Shown: positions 9,251 through 18,641 of the stretch, in pieces
Position numbering within the stretch: the first letter of the stretch is position 1
Layout of the letters: every line of letters starts with the position of its first letter
Assembly: GCA_025363755.1 (NCBI GenBank)
Contig: JANYLQ010000050.1
Coordinates: 134,351 to 198,350 of the forward strand
DNA from: Hyphomicrobiales bacterium
Lineage (GTDB): Bacteria; Pseudomonadota; Alphaproteobacteria; Rhizobiales; Aestuariivirgaceae
Direction of reading: 5' to 3'
DNA: 64,000 bases
Position numbers and translations under genes: made by a program
The notes under the pieces: model-generated
Seen by the model: the letters and a program-made list of their open reading frames with translations, nothing else
What the model was told of the DNA's origin: nothing
Databases searched by the model: none

Positions 9251-9994
9251 ATGGCTTTTCTTGAAATCAAAAACGTCGAAAAGCACTTCGGCCCCGTGCC
9301 TGTTTTACGTGGCACGAATTTGAATGTCGACGAGCACCAAGTTGTTTGCCTTATTGGCCCTTCAGGTTGCGGAAAATCTACTTTGCTTCGTTGCATCAAT
9401 GGACTTGAGCAGATTCAGGCCGGCGAAATCAGGCTCGAGAATGATCGCGTTTCCGGCCCTGGTGTTGACCTCAACAAACTCCGCCAACAAGTCGGCATTG
9501 TATTCCAAAGCTATAATTTGTTTCCGCACATGTCAGTTTTGGAAAACGTGACACTAGCGCCTACCAAAGTTCTGAAAATGGACAGGGCTGAAGCGGAAGC
9601 AAAGGCCATGATCCTGTTGAAACGCATCGGCATGGAAGCCAAAGCGAAAGATTATCCAGACCGCCTTTCTGGTGGCCAACAACAACGCGTGGCCATTGTT
9701 CGAGCACTTGCGATGGAACCAAAGCTCATGCTGCTCGATGAAATTACATCAGCACTTGATCCTGAACTTGTGTCAGAAGTTCTTAATATCGTGCGCGATC
9801 TTGCACACCAAGGCATGACGATGTTGCTGGCTACCCACGAAATGGGCTTTGCCAAGGAAGTGGCTTCAAAAGTATGCTTCCTCTATGAAGGTGTGGTTCA
9901 CGAAGAAGGCCCGCCCGAACAGATTTTTGGAAATCCGAAACAAGAGCGCACGCGCGGATTTTTAAAGCGCATCATCGAGGCTGGAAGACTTTGA
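9251..9994 (+). CDS. amino acid ABC transporter ATP-binding protein, 247 aa
   Basis: Cytoplasmic ATPase of the same importer. Visible motifs are Walker A GPSGCGKST, Q-loop VFQSYNLFPHMS, signature LSGGQQQRVAIVRAL, Walker B LMLLDEITSALDPE and the switch His in LLATHEMGFA. The DEITSALDPE variant (Ile in place of the common Pro) is usual in the polar amino acid subfamily. It begins 4 bp after the permease stop, so the three genes at 7221-9994 form one operon. Length is standard. Confidence 0.95.
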   Translation: MAFLEIKNVEKHFGPVPVLRGTNLNVDEHQVVCLIGPSGCGKSTLLRCINGLEQIQAGEIRLENDRVSGPGVDLNKLRQQVGIVFQSYNLFPHMSVLENVTLAPTKVLKMDRAEAEAKAMILLKRIGMEAKAKDYPDRLSGGQQQRVAIVRALAMEPKLMLLDEITSALDPELVSEVLNIVRDLAHQGMTMLLATHEMGFAKEVASKVCFLYEGVVHEEGPPEQIFGNPKQERTRGFLKRIIEAGRL

Positions 9995-9996
9995 AC

Positions 9997-10017
9997 ATCA
10001 AATGGAACCAATTTGAT
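9997..10017 (+). terminator. weak AT-rich hairpin after the amino acid ABC operon
   Basis: ATCAAAT at 9997-10003 pairs with ATTTGAT at 10011-10017 around a seven-base loop, starting just after the ATPase stop codon. The stem is short and AT-rich and no T-run follows directly, so this is only a candidate terminator. Confidence 0.25.
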
Positions 10018-10142
10018 AGTTAGCCGTTCATCCAGCGTTCAGGTTCAAGGCAAATTACGGCGGTTTTTTTCACAGTTCTGCCGTACTCATTTTGCATCAA
10101 GACCGCTCTCCCATGCAATTTGGGGCTAACTCGGAGGATTCT

Positions 10143-12332
10143 ATGAGATTATTATTGGGCGCAGCTAGTATTTTGGGCTTGGCATTGTTTATTTTACCGG
10201 TTGCAGCAGAAGATCCGCCAGCAGCACCAGCTGCCGCTGAACAACCAGCAGCGCCTGCAGTCGAAGCGGCCGCGCCCGCTCCTGCTATTCCAGAAGAAGT
10301 TTTGAAACTGATCGCTGATACGCGCAACCCGTCTGAACTTGACGATCAAGAGTTGTTCAAACGCGTAAAAAAGGCATTGGCCTATTCCAAAGATGATGCA
10401 TTACCACAAGATTTGCGCGAGCAGTTAAAGGGCATGGCCGAAGCGGCACGCGGCGAACTGCAAACCCGCAAGCAAGCTGCAGAACAGAAAAAAACGGACG
10501 AACAGGCTGCTTCTGATCAAGCTGCCAAGGAACAAGCCGCTGCTGAAAAAGCTGCTGCTGCCAAAGTGAAAGAACAAGCAGACGCCGAAAAAGCGGCAGC
10601 TGCACAAGCTGCTAAAGAGCAAGCAGACGCTGAGAAAGCGGCAGCTGCACAAGCTGCAAAGGAGCAAGCAACCGCGGCCAAAGAACAAGCCGCTGCCGAA
10701 AAAGCTGCTGCAGATAAAGTTGGCAAAGACCAAGCAGCTAAGGATCAAGCTGCAGCTGATAAATTAGCTGCTGAAGCGGATAAAGCTGCAAAGGAACAAG
10801 CTGCAGCCGAAAAAGCCGCTGCTGATCAAGCCGCCGCTCAAAATGCCCCGGTGGCTCCGGCGCCAAAGCCAGTCGTTACCGAAACCGTACCTGCAGTGCC
10901 TGCTGTGGTGCCACCAGTTGCGGAAGTTGCACCCGCAACTCCGAATACGGCGGCCAAACAGCCGTTAGAGCAGGCGGCTCCGGCCGCACCGGCGGAAGCT
11001 GTTGTGGAGGTACCTCCTCCAAAACTGGTCGTTCAAGCGCCACCTGTGGCCAAGATAGTGCCACCGCCACCCCCACCGCCACCAGAATCAAAGCCATTGC
11101 CGCAAGTGGTTGTCGCTGCTCCGCCGCCCCCTGTTGTTGCAGCACCATCAGCTGCTGATGCCAAGGCATTGGATAGCAATATTGTCGATCCTGCATCTGA
11201 AAAACAGGCCCAAGCCTATTTGGCCGACAAGAGTGATCTGGCTAAAATCAGCGATAGCGATTTACGCAAGCGCCTAGATGCGGTCCGAGAGCTTATGGCT
11301 GCAAATGAACTGTCGCGTGAAACCGAACGTGCAGTCCGTGAAAAGCTTAAAACTGAACGCGAATTGTTGCGCCAGCGTGTCGCTGAGGTCGAAGCGGCCC
11401 AGCAGTTGAAAAATGCCCAGGCCGCAGCAGCCAATCAACCACCAGTCGTGCCTGGTGCCGCGCCAAAAGCTCAAGACCAAGCGGCAACCACGAACAATAC
11501 GACAAATAACACAACGATTAACAACACAAACATTATAACCGTACTAACGCCGCCTCAACAAGTATTGCAGGATAGACGGCCTGCTGAAAGGCTTGATCTC
11601 TCTGAACTGCAAATCCGAATTCAAATATTTGGAGATGCGCAGTCTAACAATGCCTATGACCCGTCATATCGTGATTACTGGCGCGCATCAGTTGAACGCG
11701 ACCGCGCTATCTTGCGCCGCCGTCTGATTGACGAGCGTCATCGCCGCGAAGCAGAATTGGCGCGTGAGGCTGCCGATGACTCCTTCGAAATTTCTAATGA
11801 ATATGTGCCATCAGACAGGCCGCGCCGCGATGTATTTGCAGCGGAAATTGACTATAATGAGATGGAAGATGTGCTGGTAGCTCCACCTCGCAGATTTAGC
11901 GAAGACGCGAGTCAACGTTACAAGGTAGAAGAAATTGCCACTCAACCGAAACTCCGAAATTCGATCTCGCGAATTGAGATTGACACCATACGCTTTGGTA
12001 CAAACGAAGCTTTTATTCGCGATGAGCAAGTGGGCAATCTTGATGGCATTGCAGCAATCATAGAGAAGATTGTAAAGAAATACCCGACGGAAGTATTTTT
12101 GATCGAAGGGCATACGGATGCGCCAGGCTCAGCGCCTTATAATGCAAAACTATCCAAACTGCGCGCAGAATCCATTAAAAGAGCGCTCGTGTCATATTAC
12201 GTTATTCCGGCGAAAAATTTGCGGACCGTTGGCTTGGGTGAACGCTTCCTAAAAATCCCGACGGCTGAAGCTGAACCTGAAAACCGTCGTGTTTCGATCG
12301 CACGCATCACACCGCTTTTGACACAACGCTAA
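10143..12332 (+). CDS. large OmpA-family periplasmic protein with Ala/Lys-rich and Pro-rich regions, 729 aa
   Basis: Exported protein with a C-terminal peptidoglycan-binding OmpA domain. Order: signal peptide (about 1-20); Pro/Ala linker; a long helical stretch of Ala, Lys, Glu and Gln (about 110-235); a Pro/Val-rich segment (about 240-340); a charged helical region; an Asn/Thr tract (NNTTNNTTINNT); an Arg-rich region; then the OmpA domain (about 615-725) with IRFGTNEAFI, LIEGHTDAPGS and the terminal NRRVSIARI. I chose the ATG at 10143, 4 bp after GGAGG, over the upstream reading from 10092. The long helix plus Pro-rich linker could span the periplasm between cell wall and membrane (inference). 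It is a single gene before ndk. Confidence 0.85.
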   Translation: MRLLLGAASILGLALFILPVAAEDPPAAPAAAEQPAAPAVEAAAPAPAIPEEVLKLIADTRNPSELDDQELFKRVKKALAYSKDDALPQDLREQLKGMAEAARGELQTRKQAAEQKKTDEQAASDQAAKEQAAAEKAAAAKVKEQADAEKAAAAQAAKEQADAEKAAAAQAAKEQATAAKEQAAAEKAAADKVGKDQAAKDQAAADKLAAEADKAAKEQAAAEKAAADQAAAQNAPVAPAPKPVVTETVPAVPAVVPPVAEVAPATPNTAAKQPLEQAAPAAPAEAVVEVPPPKLVVQAPPVAKIVPPPPPPPPESKPLPQVVVAAPPPPVVAAPSAADAKALDSNIVDPASEKQAQAYLADKSDLAKISDSDLRKRLDAVRELMAANELSRETERAVREKLKTERELLRQRVAEVEAAQQLKNAQAAAANQPPVVPGAAPKAQDQAATTNNTTNNTTINNTNIITVLTPPQQVLQDRRPAERLDLSELQIRIQIFGDAQSNNAYDPSYRDYWRASVERDRAILRRRLIDERHRREAELAREAADDSFEISNEYVPSDRPRRDVFAAEIDYNEMEDVLVAPPRRFSEDASQRYKVEEIATQPKLRNSISRIEIDTIRFGTNEAFIRDEQVGNLDGIAAIIEKIVKKYPTEVFLIEGHTDAPGSAPYNAKLSKLRAESIKRALVSYYVIPAKNLRTVGLGERFLKIPTAEAEPENRRVSIARITPLLTQR

Positions 12333-12354
12333 CAAGCAAGCACTTGCCTCGAAC

Positions 12355-12381
12355 ATGAACCGCCGCTAAGAGGCGGTTCAT
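12355..12381 (+). terminator. 10-bp stem hairpin between the OmpA-family gene and ndk
   Basis: ATGAACCGCC (12355-12364) pairs perfectly with GGCGGTTCAT (12372-12381) around a seven-base loop. It lies 22 bp after the OmpA-family stop and 21 bp before the ndk start. It fits a terminator for the upstream gene, although only a short mixed T-stretch follows. It could also be a leader hairpin of ndk. Confidence 0.55.
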
Positions 12382-12402
12382 TCATTTCAACTCGAGGACA
12401 AG

Positions 12403-12837
12403 ATGGCCAAATCACCTGCTTTAGAACGTACTTTTTCTATCATTAAGCCAGACGCAACACGTCGCAATCTTACGGGCGCAATCAACGCCAAGATCGAAGC
12501 CGCTGGCCTTCGTATTGTTGGTCAAAAGCGCGTAAAGTGGAAGTTGGCTGATGCCAAGAAGTTCTACGCTGTGCATGCCAAGCGCCCATTCTTCAAAGAT
12601 CTTGTGAAGTTTATGGCTTCTGGCCCAATCGTAGTGCAAGTTCTTGAAGGCAAGAATGCTGTTGTGAAATATCGCGATATCATGGGCGCAACCAATCCCA
12701 AGGATGCAGCAAAGGGCACGATCCGCGCTGAGTTTGCTGAATCAATCGATGCAAACTCCGTTCACGGTTCCGACAGCGTTGAAAACGCGAAGAAGGAAAT
12801 CAAGCAGAACTTTGCTGCAAAAGAAATCGTAGGATAA
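12403..12837 (+). CDS. ndk: nucleoside diphosphate kinase, 144 aa
   Basis: Transfers the gamma-phosphate of ATP to nucleoside diphosphates through a phosphohistidine. The start region [15 protein letters not shown] (Lys15) and the active-site segment [12 protein letters not shown] (phospho-acceptor His121) are both present. Length is standard. A GAGGA ribosome site precedes the ATG. The next gene starts 11 bp downstream, so ndk may be co-transcribed with the VUT-family and TMEM175-like genes, although no functional link is evident. Confidence 0.97.
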   Translation: MAKSPALERTFSIIKPDATRRNLTGAINAKIEAAGLRIVGQKRVKWKLADAKKFYAVHAKRPFFKDLVKFMASGPIVVQVLEGKNAVVKYRDIMGATNPKDAAKGTIRAEFAESIDANSVHGSDSVENAKKEIKQNFAAKEIVG

Positions 12838-12848
12838 GGAATTTTAAA

Positions 12849-13382
12849 ATGTGGGTTGTTCTTTATATGGCTGCCATCGTTCTTTTGAACTGGCTGTTTA
12901 CGCCGTCAATGTCGATTGAGGGCGTTACTCAATGGACAACCCCCATTGGCGTTCTTTATATTTCGAATATCGTTGTGGGTTTCGTTTTCGTGTTGCGTGA
13001 TTATGCGCAACGCGAAATCGGCCACAAGGTGCTGATCGCAACGGCACTGGCTGGTATTCTGACTTACTTTGTTGTGGAGTGGACGAACGACCCAACAATT
13101 GCGTTCTCGCTCGCCTTCGCCAGCATCACGGCCTTTGCTGTGTCTGAAATGACCGATTGGGCTGTTTATTCGTTTACCAAATGGCCATTGCAGCAGCGCA
13201 TCCTTTGGTCGAGCTTGGCTTCAGTGCCGCTTGATACTGTGATCTTCCAAAACTTGGCAGGCTATTACACGCCTGCGGCTTTCATCATGGAGCTTTTAAG
13301 TAAAGCGATCGGTGTTGCGGCCGTTTGGTATTTGCTGAAACTGCGCATCGGCAACGCGCCTGTGGCTTTGCCGGGGCATTAA
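12849..13382 (+). CDS. VUT/YhhQ-family membrane protein, probable queuosine-precursor transporter, 177 aa
   Basis: Small inner-membrane protein with about five or six hydrophobic segments. The loop FVLRDYAQREIGHKV and the helix SEMTDWAVYSFTKWPLQQR are the conserved segments of the VUT (vitamin uptake transporter) group that includes E. coli YhhQ, which imports queuosine precursors. The family is recognised with fair confidence. The ligand is inferred from the family, and no queuosine gene lies nearby. AAGGA precedes the start. The stop is followed after one base by the start of the TMEM175-like gene. Confidence 0.75.
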   Translation: MWVVLYMAAIVLLNWLFTPSMSIEGVTQWTTPIGVLYISNIVVGFVFVLRDYAQREIGHKVLIATALAGILTYFVVEWTNDPTIAFSLAFASITAFAVSEMTDWAVYSFTKWPLQQRILWSSLASVPLDTVIFQNLAGYYTPAAFIMELLSKAIGVAAVWYLLKLRIGNAPVALPGH

Positions 13383-13383
13383 T

Positions 13384-13956
13384 ATGGGCAAGGGGCGGTT
13401 AGAAGCGTTTTCTGACGGGGTGATCGCTGTAATCATCACTATTATGGTATTAGAGTTGAAAGCGCCGCATGGGCCAGAATTATCTGAGCTTTTACCGTTG
13501 CTGCCGACTTTTCTCACCTACGTATTAAGCTTTATCTACATTGGTATCTATTGGGTGAACCATCACCACTTCTTCCACATTATTCACAGGGTTTCCGGCG
13601 GATTGTTGTGGGCCAATTTGCATCTGCTGTTTTGGCTGTCGCTCATCCCGTTCACCACAGCTTGGATGGGTGAGAACCACTTCACCACAATTCCTGTGGC
13701 GCTTTACGGGGTAAATCTATTGGCATCTGCAATCGCCTACACCATCCTCTCTCTCGTAGCAGTGCGTGTGCATGGGCCTGATTCTGAAATTGCCCGCGCG
13801 TTTGGAAATGATAGAAAAGGCAAGATCTCGGTGGCTTTTTATGTCGCGTCCATTCCAATTGCCTTCTATTCCCCTGCCATTTCCTGCGCCTTCTTTGCCA
13901 TCGTGGCGCTGATTTGGTTTGTGCCAGACAAGCGCATTGAACGTGTTATCGGCTAA
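13384..13956 (+). CDS. TMEM175-family (DUF1211) potassium channel-like membrane protein, 190 aa
   Basis: The N-terminus RLEAFSDGVIAVIITIMVLE carries the R-x3-FSD signature of helix 1 in prokaryotic TMEM175 channels, followed by the His-rich loop YWVNHHHFFHIIHR and the WLSLIPFTTAW helix. About six membrane segments are visible, matching the single-repeat bacterial form that assembles as a tetramer. A potassium leak role is known for the family, and this protein itself is untested. It follows the VUT gene by one base. Its stop overlaps the 3' end of the convergent DMT gene by 4 bp. Confidence 0.85.
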   Translation: MGKGRLEAFSDGVIAVIITIMVLELKAPHGPELSELLPLLPTFLTYVLSFIYIGIYWVNHHHFFHIIHRVSGGLLWANLHLLFWLSLIPFTTAWMGENHFTTIPVALYGVNLLASAIAYTILSLVAVRVHGPDSEIARAFGNDRKGKISVAFYVASIPIAFYSPAISCAFFAIVALIWFVPDKRIERVIG

Positions 13957-14855
13957 AGCCTGCCAGGGTCCGCGACTTCAGTTTGTTGCCTGCGAATGCG
14001 TTCACGGTTTGAGATATAGATCGCACAGGCCACAAGTACGGCCACACCAACAAATGTCCAGCCATCAGGAAAATCACCGAAGAAGAACCAACCTGCAAAC
14101 ACGGCGTTAATCATCTCAGTGTAACCAAAGGGTGCGAGCAATGAAACGTCGGCATATTGGCAGGCCTTGATGGTGAGGTAATTTCCGGTGGTGCCGATGC
14201 AAGCCAGCAAAATGAAAAATAAGAACTGCTCGAAGTTTGGCGTATGCCAAAAAAACACAACGGCGAGGCTGACAAAGGCACTTCCAAACAGCCCGGTATA
14301 AAAAGTATTCGCCATGGCGCTGCTGCCACTTGCAAGCTTGCGAGACATAATCAGCGATAGGCCTGAACCAACACCAGAACCGAAAGCCAAAAACGTTCCC
14401 GGATTTACTTCAATGAAACCAGGTCGAATGATGATCAAGACACCAACGAAGCCAATGGCCACAGCAATCCAGCGCCGAATGCCGACATGCTCGCCCAATA
14501 ATATCGGGGCCAATGCTGTGATCACCAAAGGCTGAATAAAATAGATCGCCAACGTTTCCGCAATGCCTTGATAACGCAGTGCACCAAAAAACATCATGGT
14601 CGAGACGAGGATCAATATGCCGCGCCACATATTCAGCCAAGGCTCGCGTGGGCGAAGTGCCTGCACGCCTTCACTGGCGATGAGCAGGGGGGCCGTAATA
14701 ATCATTCCAATCGTCAGTCGCGCCCAGACAATTTCAACAACAGGAATGCCTTCGTTTCCAAGATGCTTGGCAACAGCATCGAGGAACGGAAAAACCAGCA
14801 TCGCGCCGACCATGAGCGCGATGCCGAGCAATGATTTGTTTTTAACTAGTGCCAA
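13953..14855 (-). CDS. DMT-superfamily (EamA) transporter, 300 aa
   Basis: Inner-membrane exporter of the drug/metabolite type, with about ten hydrophobic segments in two EamA repeats. The first repeat shows the typical VVEIVWARLTIGMII pattern, and the second has LTIKACQYADVSLLAPFGYTE. The start appears to be a TTG at 14855 directly after the stop of the upstream flavoprotein gene (TAATTG). A GAGGG ribosome site sits five bases before it, and no ATG occurs before the first helix. The tight junction indicates co-transcription with the dimethylglycine dehydrogenase-like gene. The substrate is unknown. Confidence 0.88.
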   Translation of the reverse strand: MALVKNKSLLGIALMVGAMLVFPFLDAVAKHLGNEGIPVVEIVWARLTIGMIITAPLLIASEGVQALRPREPWLNMWRGILILVSTMMFFGALRYQGIAETLAIYFIQPLVITALAPILLGEHVGIRRWIAVAIGFVGVLIIIRPGFIEVNPGTFLAFGSGVGSGLSLIMSRKLASGSSAMANTFYTGLFGSAFVSLAVVFFWHTPNFEQFLFFILLACIGTTGNYLTIKACQYADVSLLAPFGYTEMINAVFAGWFFFGDFPDGWTFVGVAVLVACAIYISNRERIRRQQTEVADPGRL

Positions 14856-17270
14856 TTACACCCTCAAACGATCATTCGCCGGATCCCAGGCGGATTCAGG
14901 AATGATCCGCGCTTTGCGCATTTCACCCAGCACCATGATTTCAAATTCCGTACCCACTGTCACCAAGTTTGGATCAACATAAGCGAACACCAGCGATGCA
15001 TCAACTGCATGGCCATAAGCGCCCGATGTCGTGACGCCGACAACTTTGCTGTCATGATAAACGGGCTCGTTGCCCAGGCAATCCGAGTCTGTGTTATCAA
15101 TTGATAAGTAAGACAAAACCATGCGAGGCCCGCGTTGTTTGTTGTTAAGGCTGACGGCTTTGCCGATGAAGTCTTCTTTTTCAAGACGGATGAACCTGCC
15201 CATCGAAGCTTCGAACATATCAATCTCGGTGGTGAGTTCTGAACCCCAGCCGCGATAGCTTTTTTCCATACGAAGTGAGTTCATGGCGTAGGTGCCAAAC
15301 AGTCGAATGCCATGAGGTGCACCAGCTTTCATCAGGGCATCGTAAACTTGTTTGAGGCCGTTCATCGGAACATGCAACTCCCAGCCGAGTTCGCCCACAT
15401 AATTCACGCGCAGCAAGCGAACCCCTTCAACGCCGCCCACCTTTGCAACACGACCTGTGAGCCAGCGGAAGGATAAATCTTCATCTGTACACGGAGCAAG
15501 CGTGTCACGTGCGCGAGGGCCAGCCAGAACCAATACACCATAATCATCGGTGATGTCGGTGATGGTACAATTCTCAGAAGTCTTTTTACGCCAATGCAAT
15601 TGATCGAAATCATGCAGTTGTGCCACGGCAGCCGACAGCACATAGAAATGATCAGCGGCCAAACGCGTAACAGTAATTTCAGATTCTATGAAACCATTTT
15701 CGTTCAAAAGATGACCAAGAATAATCCCGCCATCTTTGGTCGGAATTTTATTGGCGCAAATACGTTCGAGGAAGGAATAAGCATCGGGCCCCTTCACATC
15801 AAATTTAGAGAAGGTCGATAAATCCATCAACCCCACACGCTCACGCACGGCCAAGGCTTCAGCTCGAACAGAATCCCATTGGTTTGAACGGCGATAGGAG
15901 AAGTTTTCGCCCTTGCCTGATTTATCATACCACCGCGGGCGTTCCCATCCGAAGATTTGTGCAAACTGTGCACCTTCATTTTTCAGCGTGTCATATAACG
16001 CCGACTTGCGAAGACCACGACCAACCAAATGTTGCTCACCCGGTTTGTAGCAATAATACATGTGGTGATAATCAGCGATGGAGACTTCTGTGGTGTAATC
16101 CTTGGTCGCCCAAGTGCCAAAACGGCGCGGATCAAATTCACGCATGTTGATTTCAGCTTGGCCATGCACCATCCACTGGGCCAAATATTTACCAGCACCG
16201 CCGCCTTGGCAGATGCCAATCGAAGCGCCGCAATGCATCCAATAATTTTTGGGGCCATGCGCTGGGCCGGAAAGATAAACACCATCTGGCGTATGCGTAA
16301 TCGCGCCTGAGATAATTGATTTGACACCCGTCTTCCCGAAAATCGGCAAACGCTCTGTCGCCTTTTCCAGCCACGGCATAATACGGTCAAGCTCGTTCAC
16401 TTCGAGCTCGCTCTCATAGTCCCAACGTGGCTGACCGCCATCCCAACACACATGGGCGGTTGCCGTTTCATAAGGTCCAACCAGAATGCCATTGGTTTCT
16501 TCGCGCAAATAAGCGTGGGAGTAGGGGTCGCGCACGACGGGCAATTCGTGCTTGAGATCGATCAATTCTTGCAACGGTTCAGTAATCACATATTGATGCA
16601 GCATGTTGGCGATGGGGGCCAAGTGCCCCGTCCAACCCGCCACCACATCACAATAAGAGCCAGCAGCGTTCACCACATGCTCGCAATCGATATTGCCGTT
16701 CTCGGTGAACACACGCCACTCGCCATTGGGCAAAAGTTTAATATCCATCACCCGCGTACGACGATAGATTTCAGCACCCAACTGGCGCGCACCTGCGGCC
16801 ATGGCGTTGGTAATATCAGCTGGGGCCACATGGCCATCGGTCACCGTGCGGAAAGCAGCTTTGACACCGAAGGTGTCGAGGTAGGGGTGATACTGGTTGA
16901 TCTCTGATGGCCCGATGATTTCGGCCTCATAGCCAGCCAGCTTCGAAATCCCGTAAACATATTTCAGCCAGTTTACTTCTTCATCTGTGGTCGCCAAGCG
17001 TAGACCGCCACACCCATGCCAAGACACGGCTTGGCCAGTGAGCTTTTCAAGCTGCGGATAGAGCTGGGTGCCATAAACATGAACCTTGGTCATATTAAGC
17101 GAGCCATTGAAATGAGGGCACTGCCCAGCCGCATGCCATGTGGAGCCCGATGTAAGCTCACCTTTTTCAACCAGAACGATGTCCGTCCAGCCTTCAAGGG
17201 CAAGGTGATAAAGCAACCCCACCCCCATCACGCCACCACCAACAACCACTACTTTTGCATGAGATTTCAT
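14856..17270 (-). CDS. dimethylglycine/sarcosine dehydrogenase-like FAD and folate-binding enzyme, 804 aa
   Basis: A two-part enzyme of the demethylating flavoprotein group. The N-terminal DAO half begins with the FAD-binding VVVVGGGVMGVGL and has SGSTWHAAGQ, where His46 matches the residue that carries covalent FAD in mammalian dimethylglycine dehydrogenase. The C-terminal half (from about residue 430) is GcvT-like, with a folate-binding T-protein domain and the terminal barrel. Such enzymes oxidise N-methylglycines and pass the one-carbon unit to tetrahydrofolate. Length matches the family. The sequence cannot distinguish dimethylglycine, sarcosine or a related N-methyl substrate. The DMT transporter follows directly in the same operon. 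Confidence 0.87.
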   Translation of the reverse strand: MKSHAKVVVVGGGVMGVGLLYHLALEGWTDIVLVEKGELTSGSTWHAAGQCPHFNGSLNMTKVHVYGTQLYPQLEKLTGQAVSWHGCGGLRLATTDEEVNWLKYVYGISKLAGYEAEIIGPSEINQYHPYLDTFGVKAAFRTVTDGHVAPADITNAMAAGARQLGAEIYRRTRVMDIKLLPNGEWRVFTENGNIDCEHVVNAAGSYCDVVAGWTGHLAPIANMLHQYVITEPLQELIDLKHELPVVRDPYSHAYLREETNGILVGPYETATAHVCWDGGQPRWDYESELEVNELDRIMPWLEKATERLPIFGKTGVKSIISGAITHTPDGVYLSGPAHGPKNYWMHCGASIGICQGGGAGKYLAQWMVHGQAEINMREFDPRRFGTWATKDYTTEVSIADYHHMYYCYKPGEQHLVGRGLRKSALYDTLKNEGAQFAQIFGWERPRWYDKSGKGENFSYRRSNQWDSVRAEALAVRERVGLMDLSTFSKFDVKGPDAYSFLERICANKIPTKDGGIILGHLLNENGFIESEITVTRLAADHFYVLSAAVAQLHDFDQLHWRKKTSENCTITDITDDYGVLVLAGPRARDTLAPCTDEDLSFRWLTGRVAKVGGVEGVRLLRVNYVGELGWELHVPMNGLKQVYDALMKAGAPHGIRLFGTYAMNSLRMEKSYRGWGSELTTEIDMFEASMGRFIRLEKEDFIGKAVSLNNKQRGPRMVLSYLSIDNTDSDCLGNEPVYHDSKVVGVTTSGAYGHAVDASLVFAYVDPNLVTVGTEFEIMVLGEMRKARIIPESAWDPANDRLRV

Positions 17271-17843
17271 AAACCGCTCCGAGATGTACCTCTTGAGCTT
17301 TCTTCACCTGTTCGCGAGGTGCTTTCAAGTAAAAATCATGTGGCCAGTGGTGAGCTGTTTGATCAGCTTTCAGGTGACAACTCGCAGACCTATTCAATGA
17401 ATTTGCCTGAAGGGGTGGGAGGTAAAGTTTCGAGTACTGTGTAATTCACATCGAAATAATAGTGGCCCGGCGGAAGATTGGACGCCAGCATGTGATCGCA
17501 GTAATTTATTCAATCTTTACGTGTGAGTATTGGTATTTCAAACCAGCGGTCCCAGTTTACTGAGCCAAATGTTGCAATTTGAAACCGCGCATCTGCTGCT
17601 CTGGCCAAAATTGACTTTCCTGTAACATTTCAAAGATGCGCTGTCGGAATAGCGGATCATAAACCATGATGGCCACTTAACACTTTTCGAGAAACCTGCA
17701 AAATTACACGTTTAAATTGATTCTTCGTGCTGTGTTGCATGAGCAACATGTTAAGAAAGTGTTTATTTTTTGTTGATGTTTTGCCCGTCGGATTGTATGT
17801 CTCGTAGGACTCGGGGCCGCGTTTTGTAGGGTAAATTTGAAAA
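17271..17843. other. 573-bp intergenic region with no convincing gene
   Basis: It separates two divergent genes (flavoprotein to the left, beta-barrel-like protein to the right) and so must hold both promoters. No open frame with a good ribosome site was found. A perfect 6-bp inverted repeat (TGTTGC-N4-GCAACA) lies at 17733-17748. The right half becomes T-rich toward the 17844 gene. Confidence 0.6.
17733..17748. promoter_or_regulatory. inverted repeat upstream of the beta-barrel-like gene
   Basis: TGTTGC-ATGA-GCAACA, perfect 6-bp arms, about 95 bp before the start at 17844. It could be an operator or a small leader hairpin. No regulator is identified. Confidence 0.25.
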
Positions 17844-18641
17844 ATGTATAAAAAGATTTTTGCAACCGTTACATTTGCTGCCACTTTGATGGCGTCAACA
17901 GCATGGTCTGCCGATGTTGGCAAAGGCGATTTGCCAGCTGTGTCTGCGATAAATGGAAAAATAGAATTTAGCGCTGGTTGGGCAGATATTGATCCAATTG
18001 ATCCAACGGCGGTTTTTCAAGGCGGCGCCAGCCTTTCAGTTCCACTCGGCGATCGGTTTGGATTGCAGGCTGATATCGCGGCCTTGAGCCAGTTCGGTGA
18101 TACATATCGCGGAGCGGCACTCCATGCTTTCACACGTAATCCAGATTCATATTTGCTGGGTATTGCTGGTGGCTTAGGTGCTGCAAATGCTGCGACTTTT
18201 CAATATTTTGGCCCCGAAGCAGAATTTTATGCAGACCGTGTTTCGATCGAAGCGTGGGCGGGTTATATGAACCTTGATCTGGCAGGTGTGCAATCAAGCC
18301 AATTCTTTGGTTTTGGTGACATCGCCTATTATCCAGATGACAATGTGCGTTTGTCGGTGGGTGCCAGCACCGTGGCTGGATTCAAATCAGGTCATATCAA
18401 CGGGGAATGGCAGCTTTCTGATGCAGGTTTACCGCTCAGCCTCACAGCCGAAGGTCGCATCGGCGATTCTGGCTTTGTTACGGCTAGTCTCGGTTTAAAG
18501 CTGTATTTTGGTGCTGAGGATAAAACACTCATCCGTCGCCACCGCGAAGACGACCCACGCAATCGCACTTTGGATATTTCCCAAGCTGCTGGTAGCGCGT
18601 TTACGCCACCCCCACCACCACCTGATGATAACGGTGATTGA
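17844..18641 (+). CDS. outer-membrane beta-barrel-like protein, 265 aa
   Basis: An exported protein with signal peptide MYKKIFATVTFAATLMASTA, cleaved near WSADVG. The mature part alternates hydrophobic and polar residues in short strands with many Gly and aromatic residues (for example SLSVPLGDRFGLQADIA and GFVTASLGLKLYFG), as expected for a beta-barrel. A conserved-looking tail follows (KTLIRRHREDDPRNRTLD) and then a Pro-rich stretch of six prolines near the C-terminus. The tail would lie outside the barrel. I recognise a hypothetical alphaproteobacterial type but no named function. It is monocistronic. The start has only a weak AGGG site 13 bases upstream. Confidence 0.7.
   Translation: MYKKIFATVTFAATLMASTAWSADVGKGDLPAVSAINGKIEFSAGWADIDPIDPTAVFQGGASLSVPLGDRFGLQADIAALSQFGDTYRGAALHAFTRNPDSYLLGIAGGLGAANAATFQYFGPEAEFYADRVSIEAWAGYMNLDLAGVQSSQFFGFGDIAYYPDDNVRLSVGASTVAGFKSGHINGEWQLSDAGLPLSLTAEGRIGDSGFVTASLGLKLYFGAEDKTLIRRHREDDPRNRTLDISQAAGSAFTPPPPPPDDNGD

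Noticed and set aside
10425-10748. Minus-strand Cys/Phe-rich frames opposite the OmpA-family gene
   Set aside because: These are shadows of the Ala/Lys-rich repeats on the other strand.
17331-17444. Plus-strand frame ending in GELFDQLSGDNSQTYS, reminiscent of the helix before autotransporter barrels
   Set aside because: Only a short stretch resembles that family, the frame runs antisense through the flavoprotein gene upstream, and no barrel follows. Chance is the simpler reading.
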